DNA of 64,000 bases from assembly GCF_902150025.1 (NCBI RefSeq), contig NZ_CABFVS010000013.1:1-64000 (forward strand). The letters run 5' to 3'. The position numbers and the translations under genes were made by a program. The notes beneath the pieces were generated by a model. It did no database searches and was not told the origin of the DNA. It saw nothing but the letters and a program-made list of their open reading frames with translations. Numbering within the stretch: the first letter of the stretch is position 1; every line of letters begins with the position of its first letter. The DNA is from Bartonella massiliensis. Its GTDB lineage: Bacteria; Pseudomonadota; Alphaproteobacteria; Rhizobiales; Rhizobiaceae. Positions 29,461 through 38,740 of the stretch are shown in pieces.

Positions 29461-30750
29461 ATGTCTATAAACTCAGAAATACAAGGTACAAGCAACAGAA
29501 ATTCCCCTCGTCGCATTTTGTTTGCAAGCCTTATTGGCCCAACAATTGAATTTTTTGACTTCTATGTCTTTGCCACTGCCGCCGCTCTCATATTTCCTCA
29601 TGTGTTTTTTCCAACACAAAATGATCAGATTGCCATTTTACAATCTTTCCTGATCTTTGGAGCGGCTTTTTTTGCCCGCCCCTTTGGATCAGTTGTCTTT
29701 GGACATTTTGGAGATAAAATTGGAAGAAAAGCAACACTGATCGCCTCTCTTCTTACAATGGGACTTTCAACAGTCATTATTGGTTTTCTTCCCACATATG
29801 AAACAGCTGGGTGGTTTGCCCCTTTCCTCTTAACTTTGTGCCGTATTGGACAAGGAATGGGATTAGGAGGAGAATGGGGAGGAGCAGTTTTACTCGCAAC
29901 AGAAAATGCCCCTCCCGAAAAGCGGGGCTGGTATGCAATGTTCCCCCAATTGGGCGTTCCAATTGGTTTGTTTTTATCCATTGCTGTTTATTTAGCTCTT
30001 TTATACTTTCTCGATCATGATGAACTTTTAGCTTGGGGATGGCGCATTCCGTTTATTGCTTCAGTTGTTTTCATGATTATAGGATTATGGGTTCGTCTTT
30101 CAATCAATGAAACGGTTCAATTCAAAAAAACGCTTGAAAGTAAAGAACGTGTCAAAGTTCCTATCATCGATGTCTTTTTAGAATGTCCACGAATCCTATT
30201 TCTTGGAATATTTTCTGGTATGGCAACATTTGTTTTGTTTTACTTAGTTACTGCATATTTGCTAAGCTATTCAACAAATCATCTACAATTGCCGTTTTAT
30301 CAAGCTCTTCAAGTTGAAATTATCGGTGCTGTTTTCTGTGGGATTTTTACTGTCATCACAGGAAGACTCGCTGATCGTATTAGACGAAGAACTTTGATGA
30401 TTTGGATTACAATCATCACTGGGATCTATTCTTTCGCAATTCCTTATTTCTTAAGTTCTGGCGTTATAGGCGTGCTTGCAATGTCTGTCATTGGTTTATC
30501 ACTCATGGGAATGATATATAGCCCTCTTGGTGCTGTTTTAGCTTCACCATATCCAACAGCTATTCGATACACGGGTTCTTCTATCACTTTCAACTTATCG
30601 GGTATCGTAGGGGCCTCTCTGGCGCCTTATATTGCAGAATATCTGGTGCAGCATTTTGATACATCTTATATCGGCTATTATTTGCTTCTTGCTTCTTTTA
30701 TTTCACTAATCTGCTTTGTCGGATTTACAGATGATGAAATATCCAACTAA
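29461..30750 (+). CDS. MFS transporter, metabolite:H+ symporter (MHS) family
   Basis: An inner-membrane proton symporter of 429 residues. The ATG at 29461 follows a GAAAGGGA ribosome site and is preferred to the ATG at 29431. Twelve hydrophobic helices are visible, with the MHS hallmark FFDFYVFATAAALIF in helix 1, GHFGDKIGRKATL in the loop 2-3 motif, RIGQGMGLGGEWGGAVLL in helix 4 and a second ADRIRRRTLMIW repeat after helix 8. Relatives include ShiA, ProP and KgtP; the substrate (an organic acid, shikimate or betaine) cannot be read from sequence. It converges on the small genes at 30747, overlapping by four bases. Confidence 0.85.
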   Translation: MSINSEIQGTSNRNSPRRILFASLIGPTIEFFDFYVFATAAALIFPHVFFPTQNDQIAILQSFLIFGAAFFARPFGSVVFGHFGDKIGRKATLIASLLTMGLSTVIIGFLPTYETAGWFAPFLLTLCRIGQGMGLGGEWGGAVLLATENAPPEKRGWYAMFPQLGVPIGLFLSIAVYLALLYFLDHDELLAWGWRIPFIASVVFMIIGLWVRLSINETVQFKKTLESKERVKVPIIDVFLECPRILFLGIFSGMATFVLFYLVTAYLLSYSTNHLQLPFYQALQVEIIGAVFCGIFTVITGRLADRIRRRTLMIWITIITGIYSFAIPYFLSSGVIGVLAMSVIGLSLMGMIYSPLGAVLASPYPTAIRYTGSSITFNLSGIVGASLAPYIAEYLVQHFDTSYIGYYLLLASFISLICFVGFTDDEISN

Positions 30751-31013
30751 AATATAATAACGAAAAATAAAATAAAAACTGGCAGCAAAAATGCTGCCAG
30801 TCTCATTTTAAAAGACAGAGGTTGCGGTATACTCCACCACAATATTCCCGCAAAAAATGCGCTTAAAAAGAAAAATAAAAAATCCGCAAGATTGCTCATG
30901 TCAGCAACAGCGAACATTCCTGATAAGATATGCGTTGTTCCCAACCACGAGACGCAAAAAAAAGCCAACATCACGGCCCATAAAACAAGCAAAATGCAAT
31001 CAATCATCATCAT
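30747..31013 (-). CDS. Small hypothetical membrane protein
   Basis: About 88 residues, starting at the ATG run beginning 31013 (a GTG at 31016 is also in frame). Three hydrophobic segments are visible (DCILLVLWAVMLAFFCVSWL; FLFFFLSAFFAGILWW; FLLPVFILFFVIIF). I do not recognise a family. It overlaps the upstream 59-residue gene by the GAT repeat, indicating translational coupling in a holC operon. Its last codons contain a strong hairpin (30778-30801), so the coding end doubles as a terminator, which casts some doubt on the exact C-terminus. Confidence 0.5.
   Translation of the reverse strand: MMMIDCILLVLWAVMLAFFCVSWLGTTHILSGMFAVADMSNLADFLFFFLSAFFAGILWWSIPQPLSFKMRLAAFLLPVFILFFVIIF
30778..30801. 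terminator. Strong terminator hairpin at the convergent junction
   Basis: ACTGGCAGCA and TGCTGCCAGT form a perfect 10-bp stem with a four-base loop. On the minus strand it is followed by TTTTATTTTATTTTT, on the plus strand by CTCATTTT. It can end both the MFS transcript and the holC operon, although it lies inside the 3' end of the small minus-strand frame. Confidence 0.8.
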
Positions 31014-31179
31014 CACGCCGTTTCATTGTTTTACTTATAGGCCATATTCTTAGTATACCTAACAGAAAAATCACAATAAAGACCCAACGACCTCCTCCTG
31101 AGCCCTCCGCAATAAAAAGTGCTGGATTGACCATTCCTAGCACTCCTATAAAAATCAGAACAAAAGATACGAGACGCAT
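31000..31179 (-). CDS. Small hypothetical membrane protein (59 residues)
   Basis: The ATG at 31179 overlaps the holC stop codon as TAATG, and the frame ends in a run of Asp (RRDDDD). Two hydrophobic stretches (LVSFVLIFIGVLGMV; WVFIVIFLLGILRIWPI) around a Gly-rich turn suggest a small inner-membrane protein. The longer frame from 31197 would overlap holC by 19 bases and is less likely. Family unknown to me. The tight coupling to holC and to the next gene suggests a three-gene transcript. Confidence 0.5.
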   Translation of the reverse strand: MRLVSFVLIFIGVLGMVNPALFIAEGSGGGRWVFIVIFLLGILRIWPISKTMKRRDDDD

Positions 31180-31625
31180 TAAACCTGTTTTTCCCAACTA
31201 CGATCTTCGCTCTGTTGCCAATACGTTAAATTATGATTTTCCATTTTATATTTTTTCCACTGTTCCCGTGCAAAATTCAACTGCTCATCATTTCTACCAT
31301 CAAATAGCACAACAAGCCGTTGATAAGCATCAATATCAGAACAAACGGCTCCTTCTACGAGAAAGCGAAGCTTTGAATCATTGGGATTTTCTTGTCCTGT
31401 CGTCAGAAATACAGGCTGAAAGCTTGAATATTGATCACACTCTGTTCCATGTCCAATAAACGATTCATCAGCATAAACCCATAAATGCATATCTATAGAA
31501 TCGCGTTGCTCTTTACTCACACATTGTATTGTTACTTTACCAAAACGAGCCAATGCCCGCTCCACAAGCGTTGGCAAAATTTCTTTCAGCGTTGACTGCG
31601 TCAAATGATAGAATAAAATATCCAA
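31179..31625 (-). CDS. holC: DNA polymerase III chi subunit
   Basis: A component of the clamp-loader complex that links the polymerase holoenzyme to SSB. The 148-residue product fits the alphaproteobacterial HolC family: MDILFYHLT.STLKE.LP.L at the start, LW.Y.DESFIGHG near residue 50, QPVFLTT.QENPN near 70, and a closing RLVVLFDGRNDEQLNFAREQWKKYK. In other Rhizobiales holC sits beside pepA and lptF; pepA is absent here and lptF diverges across a 400-bp gap. Confidence 0.88.
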   Translation of the reverse strand: MDILFYHLTQSTLKEILPTLVERALARFGKVTIQCVSKEQRDSIDMHLWVYADESFIGHGTECDQYSSFQPVFLTTGQENPNDSKLRFLVEGAVCSDIDAYQRLVVLFDGRNDEQLNFAREQWKKYKMENHNLTYWQQSEDRSWEKQV

Positions 31626-32025
31626 TCTCTTAAGCCCTCATTATTCTTTATAAAAAGCCAACATCTTTTTTAGAGAAACCTCTATACCCCTCATATAAAA
31701 GAAAATGGTTCAAGATATAAACCTCTTTTTCTATTGAGCTGTATCATCTTTTTTCTCGTGTCTTTAAAAGGCTCTTAAAAAAAGGCAAAAAAATTATTTT
31801 CAACCTTAATAAAAAATTTTAAGTTATTTTTTAGATTCTTTATAGACTATCGTTGAAAATAAAATATAATATGTGTGAAAATTAAAAGGAATCTAGTGAA
31901 TAATTTTGTATTAGGGTGAGAATATCCAATCTAGGGGAGGGTATTTTTTTAATTTTATTACATTTGAACCGAAAGCAATAGAAATATTTGCTGTCGAATT
32001 AAAGATTGAGAGTATTCCCTAATTT
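31626..32025. other. Divergent promoter region holC / lptF
   Basis: 400 AT-rich bases between diverging genes. Leucyl aminopeptidase (pepA) normally lies here in relatives and is not recognisable. No clear hairpin was found. Confidence 0.45.
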
Positions 32026-33216
32026 ATGCGTATTATTGAGTTCTACATCCTAAAGCGTGTTTTTGTTTTGTTTAGTGCTGTCATGATTGCAGCTGTAAGC
32101 GTTAGTTGGACAGTTCAGATTCTTGCTCGGATAAACTTTCTTACAACAAGTAAACAAACACTCCTTACAGTCTTACAATTTTCACTTTCATTGGTTCCTT
32201 CTGTTATTTTTCTTGTTATTCCATTTGCATTAGTGATCGCAGTTACAACCATCCTTTCAGCAATGAATCAAGACTCAGAACTTGCTGTCATCAATGCCTC
32301 TGGTTTTCCTAAGAGTACTGTTTGGAAACCTATTCTTCTCCTTGCTATTGGGGCATCATGTATTTCTTTTTCTATCGCTAATTTTGTCGTTCCTCAAGCA
32401 CGCCTTCATATGCGACAAATGCTCGCAAATGCCCATTTTGATCTTATTAATCTGCTCATTAGTGAAGGAAGCTTTCAAAAGCTTGCCAATAACCTTTACA
32501 TAGAAATTGGCGCACGAAATCCAAACGGAACACTTGAACGTCTTTTCATTGCCGACCAGCGTGATCCTAAAACTGATCTTTTTTATTATGCAACAAAAGC
32601 CTCTATTGTAAACAATCAAAACGGTCGCTTTTTAATCCTCAATAACGGTGAAATAGAAAGAGTAAACCATCAAAATAACAGTGTTTCAATCGTTCAATTT
32701 AGCGCATATACCTTTAGCCTAGGAGAGTTTATTCCCAGTGATAAAACACCTACTCTTTATCCCAAAGATCGATCTCTTTCTTATTTACAAAACCCTGATC
32801 CAAAAGATCCCTACTATCAACGAAAACCACTCCAATATAAAGCTGAGTTCCACCGCCGACTAACACAATGGCTCTATCCAATCGTTTTTTCACTTATTGC
32901 ATTAGCAGCGGCCGGTAATGTACGTTCCCATCGACAAGCTCGTCATGCCGCAAATTTCTCGGCAATTGCCCTTTCTTTTCTGGTCTATTGGATAGGATAT
33001 TTTTTCGCCGAAAAAGCAAAGAACGATCTTGCATATGTTCCTCTCCTTTATATTACCCCCATAGGAACAAGTATATTGGTCTTTTTTATGCTTTTAACGA
33101 ATCATAGAATTGGACTCCCCACAAAACTTAATGAGATATTTCAAATTTTTTTTCAAAAAATAATGAACAAATTTGAACATCGAAAATCTCAAGATTTTCC
33201 GGATGAAATATCATGA
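32026..33216 (+). CDS. lptF: LPS export ABC transporter permease LptF
   Basis: One of the two permeases that, with LptB ATPase, extract LPS from the inner membrane and push it along the Lpt bridge. 396 residues of the YjgP/YjgQ family: helices at about 10-35, 55-80 and 100-120, then a large periplasmic jellyroll-like domain (about 130-270), then three C-terminal helices beginning HRRLTQWLYPIVFSLIALA. Conserved features include MNQDSELAVINASG, the coupling-helix region that contacts LptB. lptG begins within its stop codon (four-base overlap). Confidence 0.93.
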   Translation: MRIIEFYILKRVFVLFSAVMIAAVSVSWTVQILARINFLTTSKQTLLTVLQFSLSLVPSVIFLVIPFALVIAVTTILSAMNQDSELAVINASGFPKSTVWKPILLLAIGASCISFSIANFVVPQARLHMRQMLANAHFDLINLLISEGSFQKLANNLYIEIGARNPNGTLERLFIADQRDPKTDLFYYATKASIVNNQNGRFLILNNGEIERVNHQNNSVSIVQFSAYTFSLGEFIPSDKTPTLYPKDRSLSYLQNPDPKDPYYQRKPLQYKAEFHRRLTQWLYPIVFSLIALAAAGNVRSHRQARHAANFSAIALSFLVYWIGYFFAEKAKNDLAYVPLLYITPIGTSILVFFMLLTNHRIGLPTKLNEIFQIFFQKIMNKFEHRKSQDFPDEIS

Positions 33217-34304
33217 TTGGGTGGACACTTGGACGCTATTTTTTTATACGTTACCTTAAAATAACGTGTTATTTTTTGGGGGGTATTTTTGTTCTTGCTC
33301 TTTTAATCGATTTTACAGAAAATTCCGGTAGACTCCCCTCCCTTGCGCATTACACAGCAAAAGATGCATTTCTCCTCTCTGTTTTACGCATCCCTTTTAT
33401 TATGCAACAGCTTATCCCTTTTATTGCACTCTTTTCAGCAATGGCAACGCTTATCTCGCTCAACAAAAAACTTGAACTTGTGATAACGCGTTCAATCGGT
33501 GTTTCTGCATGGCAATTTCTTATGCCAGCCTGTTTGGGCGCTTTGCTTTTAGGACTATTTTCAATTCTTCTCATCAACCCCCTTGCTGCATGGGGATTTT
33601 CTAAAGCAGAAAAAATGATGACTGAATGGCGCAATAGTAATGTGTTAACACCTCTTCATCATCCACGTATTCATTGGTTAACACAGCGTACAGACTTAGG
33701 CAGAACAACCATTGGTGCTAAATTTATCACCGATCAAGGACTTTCTCTTCTCGATGCAACCTTTGTACAATACAAGGATAACGCAACCGTCAAAAATTGG
33801 ATTAACGCCCCAAAAGCAACCTTAACCAATGGTGCTTGGCTCTTAACAAATGGAACAATCTATAAAATAGGACATCCCCCTGAAAAATTTTCCGTGTTGC
33901 AAATAAAAACCAATCTAAAACCTGAATTTTTAACGGAACGTTTAGTAAATCCAGCAACTATTCCATTTTACCAATTGCCAAAAAAAATTATGATTGCACG
34001 TTCATTTGGCCATTCTGCCCATAATTTTGATATGTATTTACAATCTTTGATTGCCTTACCAGCATTGCTTGTGGCAATGACTCTTATTGCGGCAACCGTA
34101 TCTTTAAACTTTACACGTTCTGGCCAATCTGGAACGTTGATTCTTGGTGGCGTAATCGCTGGGTTTATGCTTTATGTTATTTCTGTACTTGTTCAGGCAT
34201 TTGGTAATGCTGGATATATCCCACCAATTATTGCCGCTTGGACACCAGTTGTTATTGCATTATTCTTGGGAATCTCTTTTCTACTTCATAAAGAGGATGG
34301 CTAA
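33213..34304 (+). CDS. lptG: LPS export ABC transporter permease LptG
   Basis: Partner permease of LptF. 363 residues with the same layout: N-terminal helices, a coupling segment LNKKLELVITRSIGVSAWQF near residue 90, a periplasmic domain of about 100 residues, and C-terminal helices from about 270 (LQSLIALPALLVAMTLIAA). It overlaps lptF by ATGA and its stop is immediately followed by the lptD start, so the three are co-translated. Confidence 0.93.
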   Translation: MIGWTLGRYFFIRYLKITCYFLGGIFVLALLIDFTENSGRLPSLAHYTAKDAFLLSVLRIPFIMQQLIPFIALFSAMATLISLNKKLELVITRSIGVSAWQFLMPACLGALLLGLFSILLINPLAAWGFSKAEKMMTEWRNSNVLTPLHHPRIHWLTQRTDLGRTTIGAKFITDQGLSLLDATFVQYKDNATVKNWINAPKATLTNGAWLLTNGTIYKIGHPPEKFSVLQIKTNLKPEFLTERLVNPATIPFYQLPKKIMIARSFGHSAHNFDMYLQSLIALPALLVAMTLIAATVSLNFTRSGQSGTLILGGVIAGFMLYVISVLVQAFGNAGYIPPIIAAWTPVVIALFLGISFLLHKEDG

Positions 34305-36674
34305 GTGAAAGCATTAACAGATAAAAAAATCATTTTTAAAAAATTAAGTGCTCTTTCTTTTAGAAGTGTCATGGGGATTATTTTAGGGGGGGCTTTGCCT
34401 TGTAGTGCGCATGCTCAAAGCCTTCTATCTTCTTCTCAAAGTCACATTCAAAATTCAGAGCTTCCTCTTTTGCTCTCTGCAGATGAACTCATCTACAATC
34501 GTGATGAAAACACTGTTTCTGCACAAGGGAATGTCCAAATCGAATATGATGGCAATAAAGTTGTCGCTCAAAAAATTATTTACAATCAAAAAACAGGACG
34601 ACTTATAGCACAAGGGAATGTTGAAATTACTCAAAAAGATGGAAATAAAATTTATTCCAATCAAATTGATATGACAAAAGATCTTGGCGAGGGTTTTGTA
34701 AATGCCTTACGTATTGATACGGCCAACAATGTTCACTTTGCAGCCCAAAATGCAACACGCAAAAACAATCAAATAACAGTCTTTGAAAATGCAACCTATA
34801 CAGCCTGTGAACCTTGCTCTTATAAACCAGATAGAGAGGTCTTGTGGAAAATTAAAGCCAGAAAGATCATATGGAATAATAGCGTCAAAAAAATTCGGTT
34901 TGAAAATAGCAGCTTCGAAGTTTTTGGTGTACCGATTATAAAATTTCCAAATTTTGAGCTCTATGATCCAACGGTCAAGCGTGCTAGCGGTCTGCTTACA
35001 CCTCATTTTTCTTTTACTAATTATCTTGGTATGGGCATAAAGAATTCTTATTTCTGGAATCTCGCCCCCCATTATGATTTCACGCTTTCTTCTACCGTTT
35101 ATACCCAACAAGGACTTTTAACCGAAGGGGAATGGCGTCAGCGTTTAAAAACGGGCCGTTATAACATTCGCTTTGCTCATATCTATCAAATAAAACCGCA
35201 TCGATTTGATAATGATACAATTGATGCACAGTATAAAAACCGTTATATGCTAGCGACAAAGGGGGACTTTCGTATTAATGCGCATTGGACTTATGGATGG
35301 GATATTCTTGTACAATCGGATCGGCATTTTAGTCGTGCCTACAAACTTGAAAATTATAACAATCCTACACAACTTTCTCAGATCTATCTGAATGGTCTTG
35401 CAGGGAAAAACCATTTTGATATGCGTTTTTATCATTTTAAAATTCAAGATTTGATATTGAATGATCCTCATTATGAACGTCACTCTCGGCAAGCGTGGGT
35501 TCTACCACGCATTGATTATTCTTTCACACCAGATGAGCCTATTTATAATGGAGAGCTAACCTTCCATAGCAATATGCAATCAATTTATCGCTCTCATGCT
35601 GACTTCAGTTCATCCGGCTGGAACAAAAATTCTCTCAACACCGTGAGACTCTCTGGTATGGCTGGAAATAGTTTGCGTTTAACAAATGAGATTCAGTGGA
35701 AAAAGCGCATTAATACGCACAATGGACTCATCTTAACCCCCCTTTTCTCTCTACGCGCCGATATCCTTGCAGTTAATGGACAAGAAAATCATGCTGCTTT
35801 TGTCGGAAACAATGCCTTATCCGCAATTCACGGCTCAAAAGTTCGTGGCATGGCAACAGCAGGGTTGGAGGCACGCTATCCCTTCCTCATTACAGCTGAT
35901 CATTCTACACATATTATAGAACCAACCGCACAAATTTTTATACGCAATAATGAACAATATATCGGACAACTTCCTAATGAAGATGCACAAAGCTTTGTCT
36001 TTGATGCAACCACGCTCTTTCAACGAGATAAATTTTCTGGTTATGATCGTGTAGAAGGAGGTACAAGAGCCAATATAGGTTTAAGATATTCTGGAAGTTT
36101 TAATGACAATTGGTCTCTTTATGGTCTTATTGGACAATCCTTTCATCTTGCAGGAAAGAATTCTTTTGCAGAAAAAGACTTTGTTAATGTTGGTATTCAT
36201 TCTAGCTTAGAAGCAAAACGTTCAGATTATGTTGCAATGTTTGGTGCAACCCATAAAAACGGCTTTTCCTTAGAAACACGTGGACGCTTTGATAAAAAAA
36301 CAGGAAAAATCCGCCGTAGTGAAATCGAAGCGTCACAAAAGTGGAATTTTTTTTGGGCCTCTGTACAGTATGCTTATATCGCAAGCCAACCAAATTACGA
36401 ATATCCCAAAGAGCGTCAAGAAATTTCTTTTCAAACAGGGTTTAAACTGGCAGACTATTGGTCTATTAATAGCAACGCCGGTTATGATCTTGTATCTGGT
36501 ACATTTATAAAACGAGGCATTAACTTGAATTATGCAGATGAATGTTTCGGGCTTACATTCGGTTATCAACAGGTAATAAATCCAGGGAGAAAAAAAACCT
36601 TACAAAACTTTAATTTCTCTCTTTCATTGCGTACGATCGCAGATATCGGAAAAAAGATAGATTCAAATTTATAA
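34305..36674 (+). CDS. lptD: LPS-assembly outer-membrane protein LptD
   Basis: Inserts LPS into the outer leaflet with the lipoprotein LptE. 789 residues from a GTG that directly follows the lptG stop. A signal peptide ends near ALPCSAHAQS; the periplasmic OstA/LptA-like jellyroll follows (LLSADELIYNRDENTVSAQGNV); the rest is a large barrel with alternating aromatic strands to a C-terminal region with CFGLTFGYQQ. Cysteines at CEPC (about 167-170) and near residue 747 could form the disulphide that activates E. coli LptD, although the exact pairing differs. A SurA-like chaperone gene follows. Confidence 0.93.
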   Translation: MKALTDKKIIFKKLSALSFRSVMGIILGGALPCSAHAQSLLSSSQSHIQNSELPLLLSADELIYNRDENTVSAQGNVQIEYDGNKVVAQKIIYNQKTGRLIAQGNVEITQKDGNKIYSNQIDMTKDLGEGFVNALRIDTANNVHFAAQNATRKNNQITVFENATYTACEPCSYKPDREVLWKIKARKIIWNNSVKKIRFENSSFEVFGVPIIKFPNFELYDPTVKRASGLLTPHFSFTNYLGMGIKNSYFWNLAPHYDFTLSSTVYTQQGLLTEGEWRQRLKTGRYNIRFAHIYQIKPHRFDNDTIDAQYKNRYMLATKGDFRINAHWTYGWDILVQSDRHFSRAYKLENYNNPTQLSQIYLNGLAGKNHFDMRFYHFKIQDLILNDPHYERHSRQAWVLPRIDYSFTPDEPIYNGELTFHSNMQSIYRSHADFSSSGWNKNSLNTVRLSGMAGNSLRLTNEIQWKKRINTHNGLILTPLFSLRADILAVNGQENHAAFVGNNALSAIHGSKVRGMATAGLEARYPFLITADHSTHIIEPTAQIFIRNNEQYIGQLPNEDAQSFVFDATTLFQRDKFSGYDRVEGGTRANIGLRYSGSFNDNWSLYGLIGQSFHLAGKNSFAEKDFVNVGIHSSLEAKRSDYVAMFGATHKNGFSLETRGRFDKKTGKIRRSEIEASQKWNFFWASVQYAYIASQPNYEYPKERQEISFQTGFKLADYWSINSNAGYDLVSGTFIKRGINLNYADECFGLTFGYQQVINPGRKKTLQNFNFSLSLRTIADIGKKIDSNL

Positions 36675-36776
36675 AGGGAATATATAAGTAATTTAACTTA
36701 TTATTGTTTTTATGAAAGAAAGCGTATAGTCTAAGTTGTTGATGAAAATTAATAAACAATGCGAAAGCCTATTTAC

Positions 36777-37727
36777 ATGAATAAATTGAAAAAGCGTGTT
36801 CTTGCTTTATTTTATATTACGTCTTTGAGTGTAAGCAGCCTGCTAATAAATGAATTTTTGATTCCGTTGGCCTTTGCGCAGACTGCTATTGTTGTTACAG
36901 TTAATGGCAACCCCATCACAAATTATGATATACAAAGGCGTGTTGCTTTTCTAAGACTACAACAAAAGCAAGGCAATTTAGTCGCACAAGCTAAAAAAGA
37001 GCTTATTGACGAAACGCTGAAAGATATTGAAATAAAACGCCGTAATATTGAAGTGAGCAATGATGAAGTTGATAGAGCTTTTGAGAATTTTGCAACACAA
37101 AATAATATGACCATTGATCAACTTGATCAGATTCTGATCCAAAGTGATATTACTGTACAACACTTTAAAGATTACATCCGAGGACAAATAGGATGGGGTC
37201 GTCTTGTTAGCGCACGTTATCAAGCTGAAACGGGTATGATTAGCGAACAAGAAGCTGTACGCAGAATATTAAAAAATGGTGGTGTTAAACCTTCAACCAA
37301 CGAATATACATTACAGCGCATTATTTTTGTCATTCCTGCACATCGTCGCTCGGAGATCTTTGAAAGACGTCAAAGGGAAGCAAGCAATTTCCGCGCCCAT
37401 TTCCATGGATGTGCAAATGCTCACAATCAAGCAAGAGGCATTTTAGACGTTACAATTCGCCATTTAGGAAAGTTTCTGGAGCCTCAACTTCCCAGTGCAT
37501 GGGAGCAAGCTATTCTTGCAACACCTGCTGGAAAGATGACAAAATTACAAGAAACATCTGATGGAATCGAAGCTATTGCCGTTTGCAAAATAAAGAGAGT
37601 TTCTGATGATTATGTCGCGCGGCTCATATTTTCTCTTCAGGACAGTAAAAAAAGAAGCCCGAAAAAACTTGAAGAATTAAGCGAAAAATATTTAGAAGAA
37701 CTGCGGCGCATAGCACGTATTCAATGA
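36777..37727 (+). CDS. SurA-like periplasmic peptidyl-prolyl isomerase/chaperone
   Basis: Periplasmic chaperone for outer-membrane proteins such as LptD. About 316 residues from ATG 36777 (another ATG at 36759). The signal peptide ends IPLAFAQ; the SurA N-domain follows (IVVTVNGNPITNYDIQRR, then QAKKELIDETLKDIEIKRRN), then a parvulin-like region (YTLQRIIFVIP to VCKIKRVSD) that is shorter and more degenerate than in E. coli SurA, with one isomerase domain only. It overlaps pdxA by ATGA. The lptD-surA-pdxA-rsmA order is conserved widely, which supports the call. Confidence 0.85.
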   Translation: MNKLKKRVLALFYITSLSVSSLLINEFLIPLAFAQTAIVVTVNGNPITNYDIQRRVAFLRLQQKQGNLVAQAKKELIDETLKDIEIKRRNIEVSNDEVDRAFENFATQNNMTIDQLDQILIQSDITVQHFKDYIRGQIGWGRLVSARYQAETGMISEQEAVRRILKNGGVKPSTNEYTLQRIIFVIPAHRRSEIFERRQREASNFRAHFHGCANAHNQARGILDVTIRHLGKFLEPQLPSAWEQAILATPAGKMTKLQETSDGIEAIAVCKIKRVSDDYVARLIFSLQDSKKRSPKKLEELSEKYLEELRRIARIQ

Positions 37728-38740
37728 TGACTGCTCTTGTTGTTAGTGGTGGTGATCCTGCCGGAATTGGTCCTGAAATAGCTCTAAAAGCGTGGAATTT
37801 GCGCGTTACTCGTCAAGTTCCACCTTTTGTCCTTATTGCTGATCCAGATGTTGTTCGTTCACGTGCTTGTTTTTTACAGATTGATGTTGAGGTAGAATCT
37901 GTTTTAGTCACCAATTCTGTCAAAAATTTTCAAAACGCTCTTCCTATTATACCGTTAAAAAACAAACAAAGTGATCAAGTAGGTATATCTTCATCAGACA
38001 ATGCTGCTGGAATCATTGAAGCTATTGAGCGCGCTGTTCAACTGATTCAAAGTGGACATGCTTCTGCATTGGTTACTTGTCCTATTGCCAAAAAAAATCT
38101 TTATGATATCGGATTTGAATTCCCAGGTCATACAGAATTTTTAGCTGATTTGGCTCATAAAGCTTTTCATAGAAGTTATCATCCCGTTATGATGTTGGCA
38201 GGGCCTCGATTAAAGACAGTTCCAATGACTGTTCATATTCCAATCAAAGATGTTCCTTCACAGCTGACCCATCATTTAATCACTCAAACAGCCTTCATTA
38301 CTGAATATGACTTAAAAACACGCTTTAAAATAACATCGCCCCGCTTAGCTGTTGCTGGTCTTAATCCTCATGCTGGAGAAGGGGGAACAATGGGAAGAGA
38401 AGAGTTTGAAGTTATCATGCCTGCTATTGAATATCTTAAAAAGAAAGGACTCAATATTACAGGCCCGCTTCCTGCCGATACAATGTTCCACGAATGTGCA
38501 AGAAAGACATATGATGTTGCCCTTTGCATGTATCATGATCAAGCCCTTATCCCTGTTAAAACATTAGACTTTGATACGACCGTTAATGTCACGTTAGGTC
38601 TCCCTTTTATTCGTACGTCTCCAGATCACGGAACTGCTTTTGACATTGCTGATAAAGGCATAGCTTCTCCGGAAAGTTTTATTGCTGCTCTTAAACTTGC
38701 AAATCAACTTGCAAAAAATAGTTTGATACCATGCCAATAG
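37724..38740 (+). CDS. pdxA: 4-hydroxythreonine-4-phosphate dehydrogenase
   Basis: NAD-dependent step of pyridoxal phosphate synthesis. 338 residues of normal length, with [17 protein letters not shown] at the start, TCPIAKKNL near 125, [11 protein letters not shown] near 135, [16 protein letters not shown] near 212, PADTMF, and [41 protein letters not shown], which holds the metal-binding histidines. It overlaps surA upstream and rsmA downstream (ten bases), so translation is coupled. Confidence 0.96.
   Translation: MMTALVVSGGDPAGIGPEIALKAWNLRVTRQVPPFVLIADPDVVRSRACFLQIDVEVESVLVTNSVKNFQNALPIIPLKNKQSDQVGISSSDNAAGIIEAIERAVQLIQSGHASALVTCPIAKKNLYDIGFEFPGHTEFLADLAHKAFHRSYHPVMMLAGPRLKTVPMTVHIPIKDVPSQLTHHLITQTAFITEYDLKTRFKITSPRLAVAGLNPHAGEGGTMGREEFEVIMPAIEYLKKKGLNITGPLPADTMFHECARKTYDVALCMYHDQALIPVKTLDFDTTVNVTLGLPFIRTSPDHGTAFDIADKGIASPESFIAALKLANQLAKNSLIPCQ

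Noticed and set aside
30857-31459. 200-codon plus-strand frame over holC
   Set aside because: Antisense to holC and the two small genes, with Pro/Arg-rich composition typical of an antisense shadow.
34707-35111. 134-codon minus-strand frame over lptD
   Set aside because: Antisense to a clear LptD coding region; shadow frame.
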